A stretch of 64,000 bases of DNA from CAZWRV01 sp964636325 (GTDB taxonomy: Bacteria; Verrucomicrobiota; Lentisphaeria; Victivallales; GWF2-50-93), in the NCBI GenBank assembly GCA_964636325.1, contig CAZWRV010000001.1:1-64000 (forward strand), in the 5' to 3' direction. Shown here piece after piece: positions 1-8,914 of this stretch; positions within the stretch are counted from its first letter, which is position 1, and each line of letters starts with the position of its first letter. The position numbers and the translations under genes were made by a program. Below the pieces are notes generated by a model that worked only from the letters and a program-made list of their open reading frames with translations, made no database searches and had not been told where the DNA came from.

Positions 1-239
1 AAACTCGAAGTAGCGCAGGTATTCCTACCTGCGGATTGCGCAGACAGGAATGTCTGCGTTACTTGAGGCGAGTTTCAGGGGAGTGGCCATCTGCGAGATT
101 CGCAGTTCTGTCGTTCAGAAACTCGATGGAGGGCGAAGCCGTGCTGAGCCGCGGTTGAGCTTGGCTCAACCCTCCGGAAGACGACAAAGATAACGACAAA
201 GTTACCGACAAAGATGGGCAAGTTTCAGGGGAGTGGATG
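1..239 (+). repeat. Modular hairpin array I
   Basis: No gene is visible here. Hairpin GCAGGTA-TTCC-TACCTGC lies at 15-32 and CGCAGACA-GGAA-TGTCTGCG at 39-58. Linker L2 (CGAGTTTCAGGGGAGTGG) is at 69-86 and hairpin CTGCGA-GAT-TCGCAG at 91-105. Linker L1 (TTCTGTCGTTCAGAAACTCG) starts at 106. A structured GGAGGG...CCCTCC block with an inner GGTTGAG/CTCAACC stem spans 124-175. GACAAAG direct repeats lie at 181-212, and L2 recurs to 237. The same modules recur in other orders elsewhere, notably 40348-40616. Confidence 0.85.
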
Positions 240-240
240 T

Positions 241-684
241 TCACCAGCTTTTCTGGCGGTACTGCTTGTAGAAGTCCTGGCCCCAGCCGACGAGCTTGTC
301 GTTCTCGAAGACGAGCGGCGTGCACTCGTCGCTGGTCCTGTTGCCGTCGGACCATTTGGCGCCGGTGTAGTAGAACCAGAGGTCCTTCTTGTTGTAGGCC
401 TCGTTCTCCAGTGGGTCGCCCATGATTTCCACGACATCGTCCTTGGTCATGCCCTCCTTGAGCTTGACGAGGTTGGCGTTGTTGAGTTCGCGCTCGGAGT
501 CGCAGGATGTCATGGAAACCAGCAGGAAAAAGGCGGATGCGAGGAAAAGGAACAGAGATTTTTTATCAAAGTCATTTGCATGGCGGCGAGGACAGGGAGG
601 AAATTTAGGACGCGAAGGACAATTACGGACGGTTAAACCTAATTGCCGCAGTTGAAAATATGCTTTATTAATTAACACTCTCAT
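241..684 (-). CDS. Small lipoprotein, BamE/SmpA-like
   Basis: A 147-residue protein as drawn. A hydrophobic stretch at about residues 44-58 ends in a lipobox-like SMTSC, so the mature part is probably a lipid-anchored envelope protein starting at Cys60. The mature region contains LVKLKEGMTKDDVVEIMGDP, the helix-turn typical of BamE/SmpA/OmlA folds (residues about 70-92), and then a strand-rich part with the aromatic motif LWFYYTG. BamE-like proteins usually help outer-membrane protein assembly, but this fold is reused by many unrelated lipoproteins, so the role is inferred. The first 40 residues before the signal segment look non-native, and no in-frame ATG lies closer to it, so the true start is uncertain. 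The gene sits alone, convergent with array I. Confidence 0.7.
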   Translation of the reverse strand: MRVLINKAYFQLRQLGLTVRNCPSRPKFPPCPRRHANDFDKKSLFLFLASAFFLLVSMTSCDSERELNNANLVKLKEGMTKDDVVEIMGDPLENEAYNKKDLWFYYTGAKWSDGNRTSDECTPLVFENDKLVGWGQDFYKQYRQKSW

Positions 685-744
685 AATAACGCAGTTATAT
701 GTTTAGAGGCTTTCAACGACACGGAGTTATTCGGGAACAGGCCT

Positions 745-759
745 GGAAATCTGAAATCA
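745..759 (-). repeat. TGATTTCAGATTTCC gene-end motif (parC)
   Basis: On the minus strand the parC stop codon TGA is the first three bases of TGATTTCAGATTTCC. The same 15-mer, also with its TGA used as the stop codon, closes the gene ending at 19549. Close variants follow the genes ending at 7568, 41532 and 48025. Confidence 0.7.
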
Positions 760-3408
760 GAATCCGAATTCGGGCTGTGAGATGCCCCAGTCATCCTCGC
801 CCTTGCCGCCTTTCGCCTTATCCTTGGACTTCTTGTCCCTCAAGTCGGCCGCAGGCTTTGCTGTTTTTCCGCTTTTCGCCGAGGAGGACTTCTTATCCTT
901 TGAGGCCTTGTCCTCATTTTTGCGAGGAGGCTCTTCCTTCACGATGTCCAGTTCGAGCTGTTCGGAGTCGTCCTTCGGGCTGCGTGAGGGCTTTTTCCCC
1001 TTTCGGATTCTGTCATTGGAATCATCGGCCTTTTTTGCGGAGGCAGGCTCCTGCCTGAGCTTTTTGGGGACGGGTCTTTCCTCCTTTTCTCGTCTGTCTT
1101 CCTCCTTTGCGGTGCGTTCTTCCTTTTCGGTCTTTGGGGGAGCTTCCTTCTTTTCATCTTTAGTAGGCAGTTTCTCCTTTTTCAGCTCCGCCGGCTCATG
1201 CTTTGCCGCATGTGCTTTCTTTTCTTCCTTATTGTCGGCGGGTTCCTTCGCGTCTTCATCTTCGGCATCGAGGGGTAGCTCGCCAGGATGCGGGGCGTCG
1301 GCTGGCTGGCCTTCGACTGCGGGCGGCAGGGGGGTTCCCTGGAGCTCCTCGGCGGTTCCGAGGAACTTGAAGTCGATGATGTTCTTGGTGGAGATCTTGA
1401 AGCCCTTGGACTTGGGCGATCTGAACGGGATCTTGCTGAAGTCGAGGGTGACCGACTTCTGCTTCTGGTGCGCCTTGGGCTCGAAGACGCACTCGTAGAT
1501 GTAGTTTTCGCGGGTGTTGATGATTTCGAGCTTGGCGCCGGGCGGCGCGATCTGGTATTCCTTGTCGGTGATGAACTTGGTGATCAGCGTTCTTTTCGCG
1601 TAGCAGAGGTTGTTCTCCTTGTCGCGGTAGACGACGTTGAACACGGTGGCCTTGTCGTATTTGCAGAAGTAGAAGAGGCGTCCGACGAAGACCTTGTCCG
1701 GGATGGCGATGACCTTGTATGTGCAGTTCCTCTCGATGCAGAGGAGGCGGTCGAACTCGTTGCATGTGACGGTGTCGTCGCTCTTGACCGAGGTTCCGAT
1801 GAGGCAGTTCTTGCGGTCCCATCCGACCTTTATGTTGTTGAGTGCGATCTCCTTCTTGTCGAACTTCTCGAAGGTCTCGATCTCGGTGCGGCGGGGATAT
1901 TTGCCTGCGAACTTCTCAAGAAGGGACGAAATGTATTTTATCGTGTAGCTCTTGATGCGCTTGAGGTTTTTCTCGACCTGTTCGATGTCGAGGGCGATCT
2001 TGTCGAGATCCTCCTTGTTCTTGTTGATGTCGAAGAGCGATATTCTCCTGATGGGGATGGCGAGGAGCTTTTCGATGTCCTTGTCGGTGATCTCGCGCTT
2101 GAGCATGTGCTTGAATGGGTCAAGGCCGTCGCGGACCTCCTTGAGTACGAGATCGTAGGTCTTGCATTTCTCGATGCGCTTGTATATCCTGTTTTCGATG
2201 AATATCTGCTCCAGCGTCTTCTCGTGGAACTTTTCCTGGAGCTTCCCGAGTTCGAGCTGGAGTTCGGCGCGGAGGTATTCGACTAGGCAGTCTGTGTTGT
2301 GGCGGAGTATTTCGGACACCGTCATCATCACCGGGCGGTTGTCCTTGATGACCAGGATGTTGGAGGTGATGCAGACGGAGCAGTCGGTGTATGCGTATAG
2401 CGCTTTGAGTGCCTTTTCGGGCTCGTATCCGCGCTGCGGAGTGATTTCGATCTCGACCTTTTCGGTGGTGAAGTCGTTTATGGAGGCGATCTTGATCTTG
2501 TTCTTGTTGGCGGCCTCCTCGATGGACTTTATGAGGCTTTCAGTGGTTGTGGTGTCGGGTATTTCGCGGACGATGAGTTTCCTGCCCTGTATCTCGATCT
2601 TGGCGCGGAGGGTGATCCTTCCCTTGCCGTCGTCGTATTCGGAGACGTCCATGAGTCCGCCCTGGAGGAAGTCCGGATAGAGCTTGAACTTCTCGTCCTT
2701 GAGGTAAGAGATCTGCGCCTCGAGCAGCTCCTTGAAGTTGTGGGGCAGTATCTTGGTGGTCATGCCGGGGGCGATGCCGTCGCATCCGAGCATCAGGAGG
2801 GCCGGTATCTTGCACGGGAAGAAGACGGGCTCCCTGTTCCTGCCGTCGTAGGAGTCCACGAACTGAGTGATGTCGTCGTTGAAGAGCACTTCCTTGGCCA
2901 GCGGCGTGAGACGGCACTCGATGTAGCGCGCGGCGGAGGCGGGGTCGCCGGTGTAGATGTTGCCGAAGTTCCCCTGCCTGTCGATGAAATATTCCTTGTT
3001 GGCAAGGACGACGAGGGCCTCGTAGATGGAGGCGTCGCCGTGGGGGTGGTACTTCATCGTGTGGCCGATGATGTTGGCAACCTTGTGGAAGCGGCCGTCG
3101 TCGGCCTCGTGCAGCGACCAGAGGATTCGGCGCTGGACGGGCTTGAGGCCGTCGTTGACGTCGGGGATGGCCCTGTCCTTTATGACGTAGGATGCGTATT
3201 CGAGGTAGTTGGTGTTGATGAGCTTGCGCAGGTGCGTGTTGGCGCCCTTGATTGCGGCAAGGGCGACGCCTTCCTCGGCGCCGTTGTCCGGCCCGCCCCC
3301 GGCTCCCTTGTCGGCCGGGGCCGGCTCCTTCCTTTCTGACTCCTCGGCCTTGACGACCTTTCCGGGGGCCTTCTCTTCCTTGTCCTTGTCTTTTCCGTGC
3401 TTGGTCAT
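757..3408 (-). CDS. parC: DNA topoisomerase IV subunit A
   Basis: The DNA-breaking subunit of a type IIA topoisomerase, which decatenates or relaxes chromosomes together with the ParE-like protein encoded one base upstream. The core starts near residue 56. It contains DGLKPVQRRILW (about 86-97), YHPHGDASIYEA and the active-site Tyr162 in AARYIE, with Arg161 before it. The C-terminal domain has no obvious GyrA box (QRRGGKG), which favours ParC over GyrA. From about residue 690 the protein becomes a tail of some 190 residues almost entirely of Lys, Glu, Asp, Ala and Pro, ending in DDWGISQPEFGF. The total of 883 residues is longer than usual because of this tail and of an extra charged N-terminal 50 residues. 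The subtype (ParC versus a second GyrA of chlamydial or Bacteroidetes type) cannot be settled by eye. Confidence 0.93.
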   Translation of the reverse strand: MTKHGKDKDKEEKAPGKVVKAEESERKEPAPADKGAGGGPDNGAEEGVALAAIKGANTHLRKLINTNYLEYASYVIKDRAIPDVNDGLKPVQRRILWSLHEADDGRFHKVANIIGHTMKYHPHGDASIYEALVVLANKEYFIDRQGNFGNIYTGDPASAARYIECRLTPLAKEVLFNDDITQFVDSYDGRNREPVFFPCKIPALLMLGCDGIAPGMTTKILPHNFKELLEAQISYLKDEKFKLYPDFLQGGLMDVSEYDDGKGRITLRAKIEIQGRKLIVREIPDTTTTESLIKSIEEAANKNKIKIASINDFTTEKVEIEITPQRGYEPEKALKALYAYTDCSVCITSNILVIKDNRPVMMTVSEILRHNTDCLVEYLRAELQLELGKLQEKFHEKTLEQIFIENRIYKRIEKCKTYDLVLKEVRDGLDPFKHMLKREITDKDIEKLLAIPIRRISLFDINKNKEDLDKIALDIEQVEKNLKRIKSYTIKYISSLLEKFAGKYPRRTEIETFEKFDKKEIALNNIKVGWDRKNCLIGTSVKSDDTVTCNEFDRLLCIERNCTYKVIAIPDKVFVGRLFYFCKYDKATVFNVVYRDKENNLCYAKRTLITKFITDKEYQIAPPGAKLEIINTRENYIYECVFEPKAHQKQKSVTLDFSKIPFRSPKSKGFKISTKNIIDFKFLGTAEELQGTPLPPAVEGQPADAPHPGELPLDAEDEDAKEPADNKEEKKAHAAKHEPAELKKEKLPTKDEKKEAPPKTEKEERTAKEEDRREKEERPVPKKLRQEPASAKKADDSNDRIRKGKKPSRSPKDDSEQLELDIVKEEPPRKNEDKASKDKKSSSAKSGKTAKPAADLRDKKSKDKAKGGKGEDDWGISQPEFGF

Positions 3409-3409
3409 G

Positions 3410-5224
3410 TCATACCAGGTTGTTCAATATGAAGTCCCGGCGTTCGGGTGTGTTGGCGCCCATGTAGAACTCGAGCATCCCGGGGACGTCGCGCATGTAG
3501 TCCACCGTTACATTTATGAGCCTGATGTCGGGGCCTATGAACTGTCCGAACTCCGAGGGGGAAATCTCGCCGAGACCCTTGAATCTTGTGATTTCCAGGG
3601 CCTTGTCGCCGAGTTCCTTGACCGCCTTCTGCTTCTCGTCCTCGTCATAGCAGTAGATGGTCTTCTGCTTGTTCCTCACGCGGAATAGCGGTGTTTCCAG
3701 TATGAACAGGTGGCCCGAGAGGACGAGCTGCTCGAAGAAGGTGAGGAAGAAGGTTATGAGCAGGTTCCGTATGTGGAGGCCGTCCACGTCGGAGTCGGTG
3801 GAGATGACCACCTTGGCGTAGCGGAGATTCTCCATGTCCTCCTCTATGTTGAGCGCCTGCATGATGTAGTAGAGCTCCTCGTTCTGGAATACGAGGTCGA
3901 ACTTCTTGCCGAAGCAATTCACGGGTTTGCCCTTGAGCGAGAAGATCGCCTGGGTGTTGACATCGCGGCAGCTGACCATTGAGCCCGCCGCGGACTGCCC
4001 CTCGGTGAGGAATATCATGGACTCCCTGCCCTTGGCGGTATTGTCGCTGAGGTGGTGCTTGCAGTCCTTGAGGTTGGGTATCTTGAGCGCCATCTTCCTG
4101 GCCTTGTCCTTGGCGCCCTTCTTGACTGCCTGTATGTCCTTGCGGACCGACTCGTTGAGGCGGACCTTCTGCAGGATGATCTCGGCCTCGTCCCTGTTGC
4201 GGTGCAGGTAGTTCTCGACGGCCTGCTTGACGGTGTTGACGACCCAGCTCCTTATGTCGGTGTTGCCGAGCTTGTTCTTGGTCTGGGACTCGAATACGGG
4301 CTCCTTGAGCTTTATCGCGATCGCGCCGACGATGCCGTCGCGGACGTCGGATCCTTCGAAGTTCTCGCCGGAGAACTCGTTGATCGCCTTGAGGATGCCC
4401 TCCTTGAAGCCCGAGAGGTGCGTGCCGCCGTCGGTGGTGTGCTGGCCGTTGACGAAGGAGAAGTAGTTTTCGCCGTAGTTGGCGGTGTGCGTGAAGGCGA
4501 ACTCGAGCGTCTTTTCCTTGTACGTGATTATCTTGTAGAGCTTCTCCTCTCCGACCTCGGTCTCGACCAGATCCTGGAGGCCGTCCTTGGAGTAGAACCT
4601 TTCGTTGTTGAGGTGCAGCGAAAGCCCGCTGTTGAGGAAGGCGTACATCCAGAGCCGCCTCTTTACGAACTCCATGTCGAAGCGGTACTTGGGGAACATC
4701 TGCGTGTCCGGGACGAATTGAACGAGCGTCCCGTTCTTCTCGTCGGTCTTCCCTTCCTTCTCGGAGACAATCTGGCCGCGCTGGAACTCGACCTTCTTCA
4801 TCCTGCCGTCCCTGAAGGACGTGACCATGAAGCGTTCGGAGAGGGCGTTGACGGCCTTGGTGCCGACGCCGTTGAGGCCGACGGAGAACTGGAAGACGTC
4901 GTCGTTGAACTTGCCGCCGGTGTTTATGACTGAGACGCAGTCCACGACCTTGCCGAGGGGTATGCCGCGCCCGAAGTCGCGGACGGTGACGTCACCCCCC
5001 TCGCCGACCGTGACCTCGATCCTGCGGCCTTCGCCCATTATGTATTCGTCGACGCTGTTGTCTATGACTTCCTTGAGGAGGATGTAGATGCCGTCGTCGG
5101 CATGGGAGCCGTCGCCCATCCTTCCTATATACATGCCGGGACGGAGACGTATGTGCTCGAGGGAGCTGAGGGTTTTTATCTTGCTCTCGTCGTAGGTATG
5201 CGCTGTCTTCTGCTGGTCTGACAT
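3410..5224 (-). CDS. parE: DNA topoisomerase IV subunit B
   Basis: The ATPase subunit of the type IIA topoisomerase. The GHKL ATP site is clear: EVIDNSVDEY (catalytic Glu52), the glycine motif DFGRGIPLG, and the lid GLNGVGTKAVNALS. The transducer domain follows. The Toprim domain has LTEGQSAAGSMV (magnesium-binding Glu) and STDSDVDGLHIRNLL (DxD), and the tail carries ITRFKGLGEISPSEF. The length of 604 is normal for ParE and lacks the GyrB insert of proteobacteria. Its stop (3410-3412) is separated by a single base from the parC start, so the two are certainly co-transcribed and probably translationally coupled. Confidence 0.95.
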   Translation of the reverse strand: MSDQQKTAHTYDESKIKTLSSLEHIRLRPGMYIGRMGDGSHADDGIYILLKEVIDNSVDEYIMGEGRRIEVTVGEGGDVTVRDFGRGIPLGKVVDCVSVINTGGKFNDDVFQFSVGLNGVGTKAVNALSERFMVTSFRDGRMKKVEFQRGQIVSEKEGKTDEKNGTLVQFVPDTQMFPKYRFDMEFVKRRLWMYAFLNSGLSLHLNNERFYSKDGLQDLVETEVGEEKLYKIITYKEKTLEFAFTHTANYGENYFSFVNGQHTTDGGTHLSGFKEGILKAINEFSGENFEGSDVRDGIVGAIAIKLKEPVFESQTKNKLGNTDIRSWVVNTVKQAVENYLHRNRDEAEIILQKVRLNESVRKDIQAVKKGAKDKARKMALKIPNLKDCKHHLSDNTAKGRESMIFLTEGQSAAGSMVSCRDVNTQAIFSLKGKPVNCFGKKFDLVFQNEELYYIMQALNIEEDMENLRYAKVVISTDSDVDGLHIRNLLITFFLTFFEQLVLSGHLFILETPLFRVRNKQKTIYCYDEDEKQKAVKELGDKALEITRFKGLGEISPSEFGQFIGPDIRLINVTVDYMRDVPGMLEFYMGANTPERRDFILNNLV

Positions 5225-5496
5225 ATCTTCCGTGAAATACTGCCGCCGCCCCCTTGGAATGCCTCGTCTGCCGGACTGCGGCTTCGATTGTAGATATATA
5301 TAAGCTAAGGTTCCGTGTTTTTAAAGAATATTTTCAAATAAATTTGACTTAAAATTTGTAAGGATATAGATTTAAAGATAATGTAACCGATTATGATAAA
5401 ACTAGGACAGGGGGGTCGGTTCCGAATCATTACGGCGGGTTGTCCGGAATCACGGAGCCGGGTTGCTCCTGCCGTCTCAAGCGCCGTCAACAACTC
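5225..5496. promoter_or_regulatory. Divergent intergenic region parE / metallophosphoesterase
   Basis: This 272-base gap separates divergent genes and must hold both promoters. The stretch 5290-5410 is strongly AT-rich against a GC-rich background. I cannot assign -35/-10 boxes with confidence, and I see no gene. Confidence 0.4.
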
Positions 5497-6237
5497 ATGC
5501 TCACTGGCATAATAGCGGACATCCACAGCAACATCGAGGCTCTCACTTCAGTATATGAGAAGCTGAAGGAGCAGTCCTGCGATAACATCTTCTGCCTCGG
5601 CGACGTGATCGGCTACGGCGCCTCTCCGGTGGAGTGCATCGACTTCGTAAGGGAGAAGAACATCAAATGCATCAAGGGCAACCACGACCACTATGTCAAC
5701 GCCGAGATCAACGACTCGAAGATGCATGAGTTCGCCCGCGAGGCGATTTTGTGGACCAGGCGCCAGCTTCCTGAAAGCTACCGCCAATGGCTCAATGATC
5801 TGCCGTTCAAGCTGGACATGGACGGCCTTACCTTCGTCCACTCCTCCCTCGAGGCAGTGGACGGGGCTTCCTGGCCCTACATACTGGGAACAGACTCCGC
5901 GCTCTTCCACTTCTTCCTCCAGGACTGCAGGTTCTGCTTCTACGGCCATACGCACATACCGCTCGTATTCACATACGGCAAGAGGAAGATAGACCTGGAA
6001 ATGCTCAAGCATGACAAGCCCCTTGAAACCAACAGCTCCGTCAAATATCTCCTCAATCCGGGTTCGGTAGGCCAGCCCAGGGACTTCGATTCAAGAGCGT
6101 CATTCATCATATTCGACCATGATGCGGCCGTCATAAGAACCTTCAGGGTGGAATACGAGTTCAAAAAGGCTCAGAAGAAAATATCGGACGCGGGGCTCCC
6201 TGCGATGCTGGCACAACGGCTTTCCTTTGGAATTTGA
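5497..6237 (+). CDS. Metallophosphoesterase, calcineurin-like
   Basis: A 246-residue two-metal phosphoesterase (YfcE/MJ0936-like). The full set of metal ligands is visible: ADIHSN near the N-terminus, CLGDVIGYG, KGNHDHY, and near the C-terminus YGHTHIPL with a preceding VHSS. The family hydrolyses phosphodiesters or phosphomonoesters. The substrate here is unknown, and AP4A hydrolase-like or cyclic-nucleotide-type activity are both possible. I place the start at 5497 because the conserved first strand (LTGIIADIHSN) begins immediately there, while the longer reading frame adds 19 residues of unrelated sequence. It stands alone between two intergenic regions. Confidence 0.85.
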   Translation: MLTGIIADIHSNIEALTSVYEKLKEQSCDNIFCLGDVIGYGASPVECIDFVREKNIKCIKGNHDHYVNAEINDSKMHEFAREAILWTRRQLPESYRQWLNDLPFKLDMDGLTFVHSSLEAVDGASWPYILGTDSALFHFFLQDCRFCFYGHTHIPLVFTYGKRKIDLEMLKHDKPLETNSSVKYLLNPGSVGQPRDFDSRASFIIFDHDAAVIRTFRVEYEFKKAQKKISDAGLPAMLAQRLSFGI

Positions 6238-6329
6238 TTTTTTTTCATTTTTTCACTAGTCCTAGAGTTGAAATATGCCCCCTTGATTGTTATATTTGCT
6301 CAAATTGTTAATTTTAACAGGAGACTGGA

Positions 6330-7568
6330 ATGAAGGCGATCTTTTCCCTGCCCGGCTTGTCACATTCAATTTTTCTTATTTCCGCCGCGATGCTCCTTCC
6401 CTTGCCGCTTGCCGCGGAAGACGAGGACGAGACTGACACCGACCGCTACTCGGTCGTCTCGCAGGTGCTTGACCTTTACTTCAACGGTTGGGGTGCCGAA
6501 GCCCAGAAGATAGCGCTTTCGAAAGCCGAGGGGCTGAAGAAGACCGGCGATGAAACTCTGGTACCGGCCGCCAAGATTCTTGAAATGCTGGCCAACAAGG
6601 TCAGCATGAGCGAGCAGCAGGCATTCGACATGACGAAAAACGACCCTCAGCTTTGGGCGCTGGCCTCTCTGGGATTCTTTGTCAAGTATCTGTCCCAGAA
6701 AGATATTCCGCAGAAGCATGTCCTGCTTCAGTGCCTGGACAACTACAAGAAGAACTACAAAACCGGCAGCGAACCTTCCGAGGACATCAGCAAGTGGGCA
6801 GGCAGGCTTGACGCCTGGTACAAGTGGTGCGAGGCGGACAGGCCTTTCGGCAAGGACCTCGAGCCTCTCCTTAAGAAGGCGTCCGTCTCATCATCAAAGG
6901 CCGCCCAGCAGCCCAAACCCGACGGTGCCGACAAGCCTGCCGCCGGCTATGCCTGGATATTGAATGAAAAGCTCCCGGACGGCGTGAAGGACATCGGGGA
7001 AATCACGCCGGACGAGTTCAAAGCCCTTAAGGAGGGCTACAAGAACCGCCCCAGGCCCCCTTGCCCAGTGTTCGACGAGGACAAGGAGGAAAACGTCAAG
7101 AAATATATCGCCAGCCTCCCTGAGGGCTTGCGCAAGGTCGAAGGCGAACGTTTCAACAACATCAGGCAGATTAAGGATTACATAGGCCAGATCCTCCACA
7201 GAAACCAGTATAAGAAGGGAGTAAAGCTGCTCAAGGGACAAACTCTCTCCGGCACCATAACCATGGCCAACGACAGCGTGGTTGTGCTCAAGGTCAGCAA
7301 GAAAAAGGCGAAGTCCTTCAGGTGGGACGAACTGGCGCTGCAGCAGTATATAGACTTCCTTGACTATTTCGCCCAGTTCAGCCTCAAGGCCACCGGCGGC
7401 GAGGTGAACAAGGACGAAGGCAAGAAGAACGCCGCGGAAATCTTCCTCCTGGCCGCCCTGCTCTGCGACTGGTATGAGAAATACGACGACGCCCTTAAGT
7501 TCGCCCGCAAAGGAATCGACCTCGCCCCGGAAAACAAGCAGAAGACATCTGTTTTGCTGCTAAAATAG
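6330..7568 (+). CDS. Secreted protein of unknown function
   Basis: A 412-residue protein with a clear signal peptide (MKAIFSLPGLSHSIFLISAA..., cleavage near LPLAAED at about residue 30). The rest is helical and charged. A middle segment (about 180-205) is rich in Ser, Ala, Gln and Pro and looks like a linker. A short beta segment near 305-325 (LLKGQTLSGTITMANDSVVVLKV) resembles a small SH3-like or Sm-like strand pattern. The last 60 residues (AAEIFLLAALLCDWYEKYDDALKFARKGIDLAP) look like one tetratricopeptide repeat. The ribosome-binding site AGGAG lies 8 bases before the ATG. No family is recognised, and a periplasmic scaffold role is only a guess. Confidence 0.75.
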   Translation: MKAIFSLPGLSHSIFLISAAMLLPLPLAAEDEDETDTDRYSVVSQVLDLYFNGWGAEAQKIALSKAEGLKKTGDETLVPAAKILEMLANKVSMSEQQAFDMTKNDPQLWALASLGFFVKYLSQKDIPQKHVLLQCLDNYKKNYKTGSEPSEDISKWAGRLDAWYKWCEADRPFGKDLEPLLKKASVSSSKAAQQPKPDGADKPAAGYAWILNEKLPDGVKDIGEITPDEFKALKEGYKNRPRPPCPVFDEDKEENVKKYIASLPEGLRKVEGERFNNIRQIKDYIGQILHRNQYKKGVKLLKGQTLSGTITMANDSVVVLKVSKKKAKSFRWDELALQQYIDFLDYFAQFSLKATGGEVNKDEGKKNAAEIFLLAALLCDWYEKYDDALKFARKGIDLAPENKQKTSVLLLK

Positions 7569-7572
7569 CGAC

Positions 7573-7735
7573 AATTTCAGATTTCCTGCCCCGTCCACTA
7601 TGAAAAGCTTGAAAACGACTGGGAAATGCCCATGTGGCTTCTCAGGCAGGGGCACCGGAAATCTGAACTGAAATAACTTCCCGGGGGTCGGCATTTCACT
7701 GCTTTTTTATTTTCCACGGATCAGGATGTCTGTTT
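7573..7735 (+). terminator. Terminator-like hairpin with conserved tail, copy 1
   Basis: After the stop at 7568 the sequence AATTTCAGATTTCC leads into an arm (7578-7592, CAGATTTCCTGCCCC). Its near-complement is at 7649-7665. The 70 bases that follow (CTGAACTGAAATAACTTCC, a G-run, CGGCATTTC, a T-rich stretch, then ACGGATCAGGA) match base for base over most of their length the region after the perfect hairpin at 48028-48069. The stem sequences differ while the tail is conserved. Confidence 0.65.
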
Positions 7736-7824
7736 TTTCAATTCCGGGCTTGACAAACGGCTTGCCCCCGTTAAATTCCACCGCTGGATGCTTCACCAAA
7801 CAAACAAAAAGGAAAGGTATTCCA

Positions 7825-8049
7825 ATGGGAGCAAAGGAAGACAATCTCAAAAAACTTGAGAAGACGGCGCTTCTGGCGAACTTCGTCAAGAAGAACAAGG
7901 GTTCGTGGGACCACCAGAAATGGCTCGGTCTCCTGGAGAACCTGAAGCAGAAGGGCTACTACCCGATCGACGAGGATCAGGTCGGGCTCATCCTTGAAAG
8001 GAAGAAGGCCGAATACCTCGAGAAGCAGAAGGGCTGCTGCTGCGCCTGA
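7825..8049 (+). CDS. Small conserved-looking protein, 74 aa
   Basis: A short, mostly helical, charged protein (MGAKEDNLKKLEKTALLANF...) ending in KGCCCA, three adjacent cysteines at the C-terminus. A GGAAAGG ribosome-binding site lies 7 bases before ATG 7825. The upstream in-frame extension is proline- and glycine-rich and looks non-coding. No signal peptide or membrane segment is present. The central SWDHQKWLGLLENLKQKGYYPIDEDQVGLIL could be a compact helical domain. The cysteine cluster might bind metal or be a lipid or thiol site. I do not recognise the family. Confidence 0.65.
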   Translation: MGAKEDNLKKLEKTALLANFVKKNKGSWDHQKWLGLLENLKQKGYYPIDEDQVGLILERKKAEYLEKQKGCCCA

Positions 8050-8059
8050 TCTGAAAAGT

Positions 8060-8806
8060 TCAAGCGCCGCCGGGTTCAAGGCTGGCTGCGATTTCCTCTC
8101 CGGAAAGATGCCGCCAGCGGCCCGGCGCAAGGCCGCCGAGATTCAGACCGCCTATGCTGACACGCATGAGGCGGTTTATTTTTATCCCGAAATGGGAGAT
8201 GAGCCGCCTTATCTCCCTCTTTTTCCCCTCGTTCAAGGTCAGGAGGTAGCAGTTCTCATCCGACCGCTCAACCTTGAGCGCCTTGAGCACCTCCCCACCG
8301 TCCACAATCCCGCGCAGGACACCCTTCTCCTCCGTCCTGCTGAGCCGTCTTTCCAATTCGACTCTGTATATCTTCCTCACCTCGTGCCGGGGATGGACAA
8401 GCCGCTGGGCGTAGCCTCCGTCGTTCGTGAAGATTATCAGCCCCTCGCTGTCCTTGTCCAGACGCCCGGCGCTGAACAGCCTGGCATCCTTGATGCCGAT
8501 TAGATCAACTGCGAGCTTGTCGGCATGCCTGTCCGAAGAACTGCATACATAGCCCCGCGGCTTGTTAAGCATTATATAATACAATCTCGCGGACGGAAGA
8601 ACCTGGATCCCGTTCCTGCACACCATGTCGCCGTCTTTGACAAACGAGCCTGGCTCAAGCTCCTTTCGGCCGTTTACTGTCACTTCGCCGTCCCTGACGA
8701 TTTCCTCGCATTTCCGCCTCGACGCGACACCGCAGGCGCTCAAAAACTTCACAAGCCGGACGGGATATTCCAGTCCGCCGCCGGAATTTTTATTGCCGTT
8801 GCGCAT
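8060..8806 (-). CDS. Pseudouridine synthase, RsuA/RluB/E/F family
   Basis: A 248-residue enzyme converting specific uridines of rRNA to pseudouridine. The N-terminus is an S4 RNA-binding domain (VRLVKFLSACGVASRRKCEE, with VTVNGRKELEPGSFV). The catalytic domain has YIMLNKPRGYVCS, the active-site motif AGRLDKDSEGLIIFTNDG with the catalytic Asp, and the C-terminal LNEGKKREIRRLISHFGIKINRLMR typical of this subfamily. RluB is the most likely orthologue, but RsuA or RluF cannot be excluded from sequence alone. The start at 8806 is chosen because the S4 domain begins 16 residues in; the longer frame runs into repeat sequence at 8915-8982. Confidence 0.9.
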   Translation of the reverse strand: MRNGNKNSGGGLEYPVRLVKFLSACGVASRRKCEEIVRDGEVTVNGRKELEPGSFVKDGDMVCRNGIQVLPSARLYYIMLNKPRGYVCSSSDRHADKLAVDLIGIKDARLFSAGRLDKDSEGLIIFTNDGGYAQRLVHPRHEVRKIYRVELERRLSRTEEKGVLRGIVDGGEVLKALKVERSDENCYLLTLNEGKKREIRRLISHFGIKINRLMRVSIGGLNLGGLAPGRWRHLSGEEIAASLEPGGA

Positions 8807-8914
8807 GAATAACTTACTATTATTAGTATAATGATGACGTATTTCAATAAGGAGTATAATCTCAACAATAGATATTTTAAAGTCAACAGAATATAATAAT
8901 ATCACATGGCGAAC

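Noticed and set aside
181..237. Possible CRISPR array from GACAAAG direct repeats
   Set aside because: Repeat units are only 7-10 bases with 3-6 base spacing, no unique spacers and no cas genes. They belong to the hairpin arrays.
1288..2286. 332-codon open frame on the plus strand within parC
   Set aside because: It is antisense to an unambiguous topoisomerase gene. Its composition (long Val, Leu, Asp, Glu runs) is what the opposite strand of a GC-rich gene gives.
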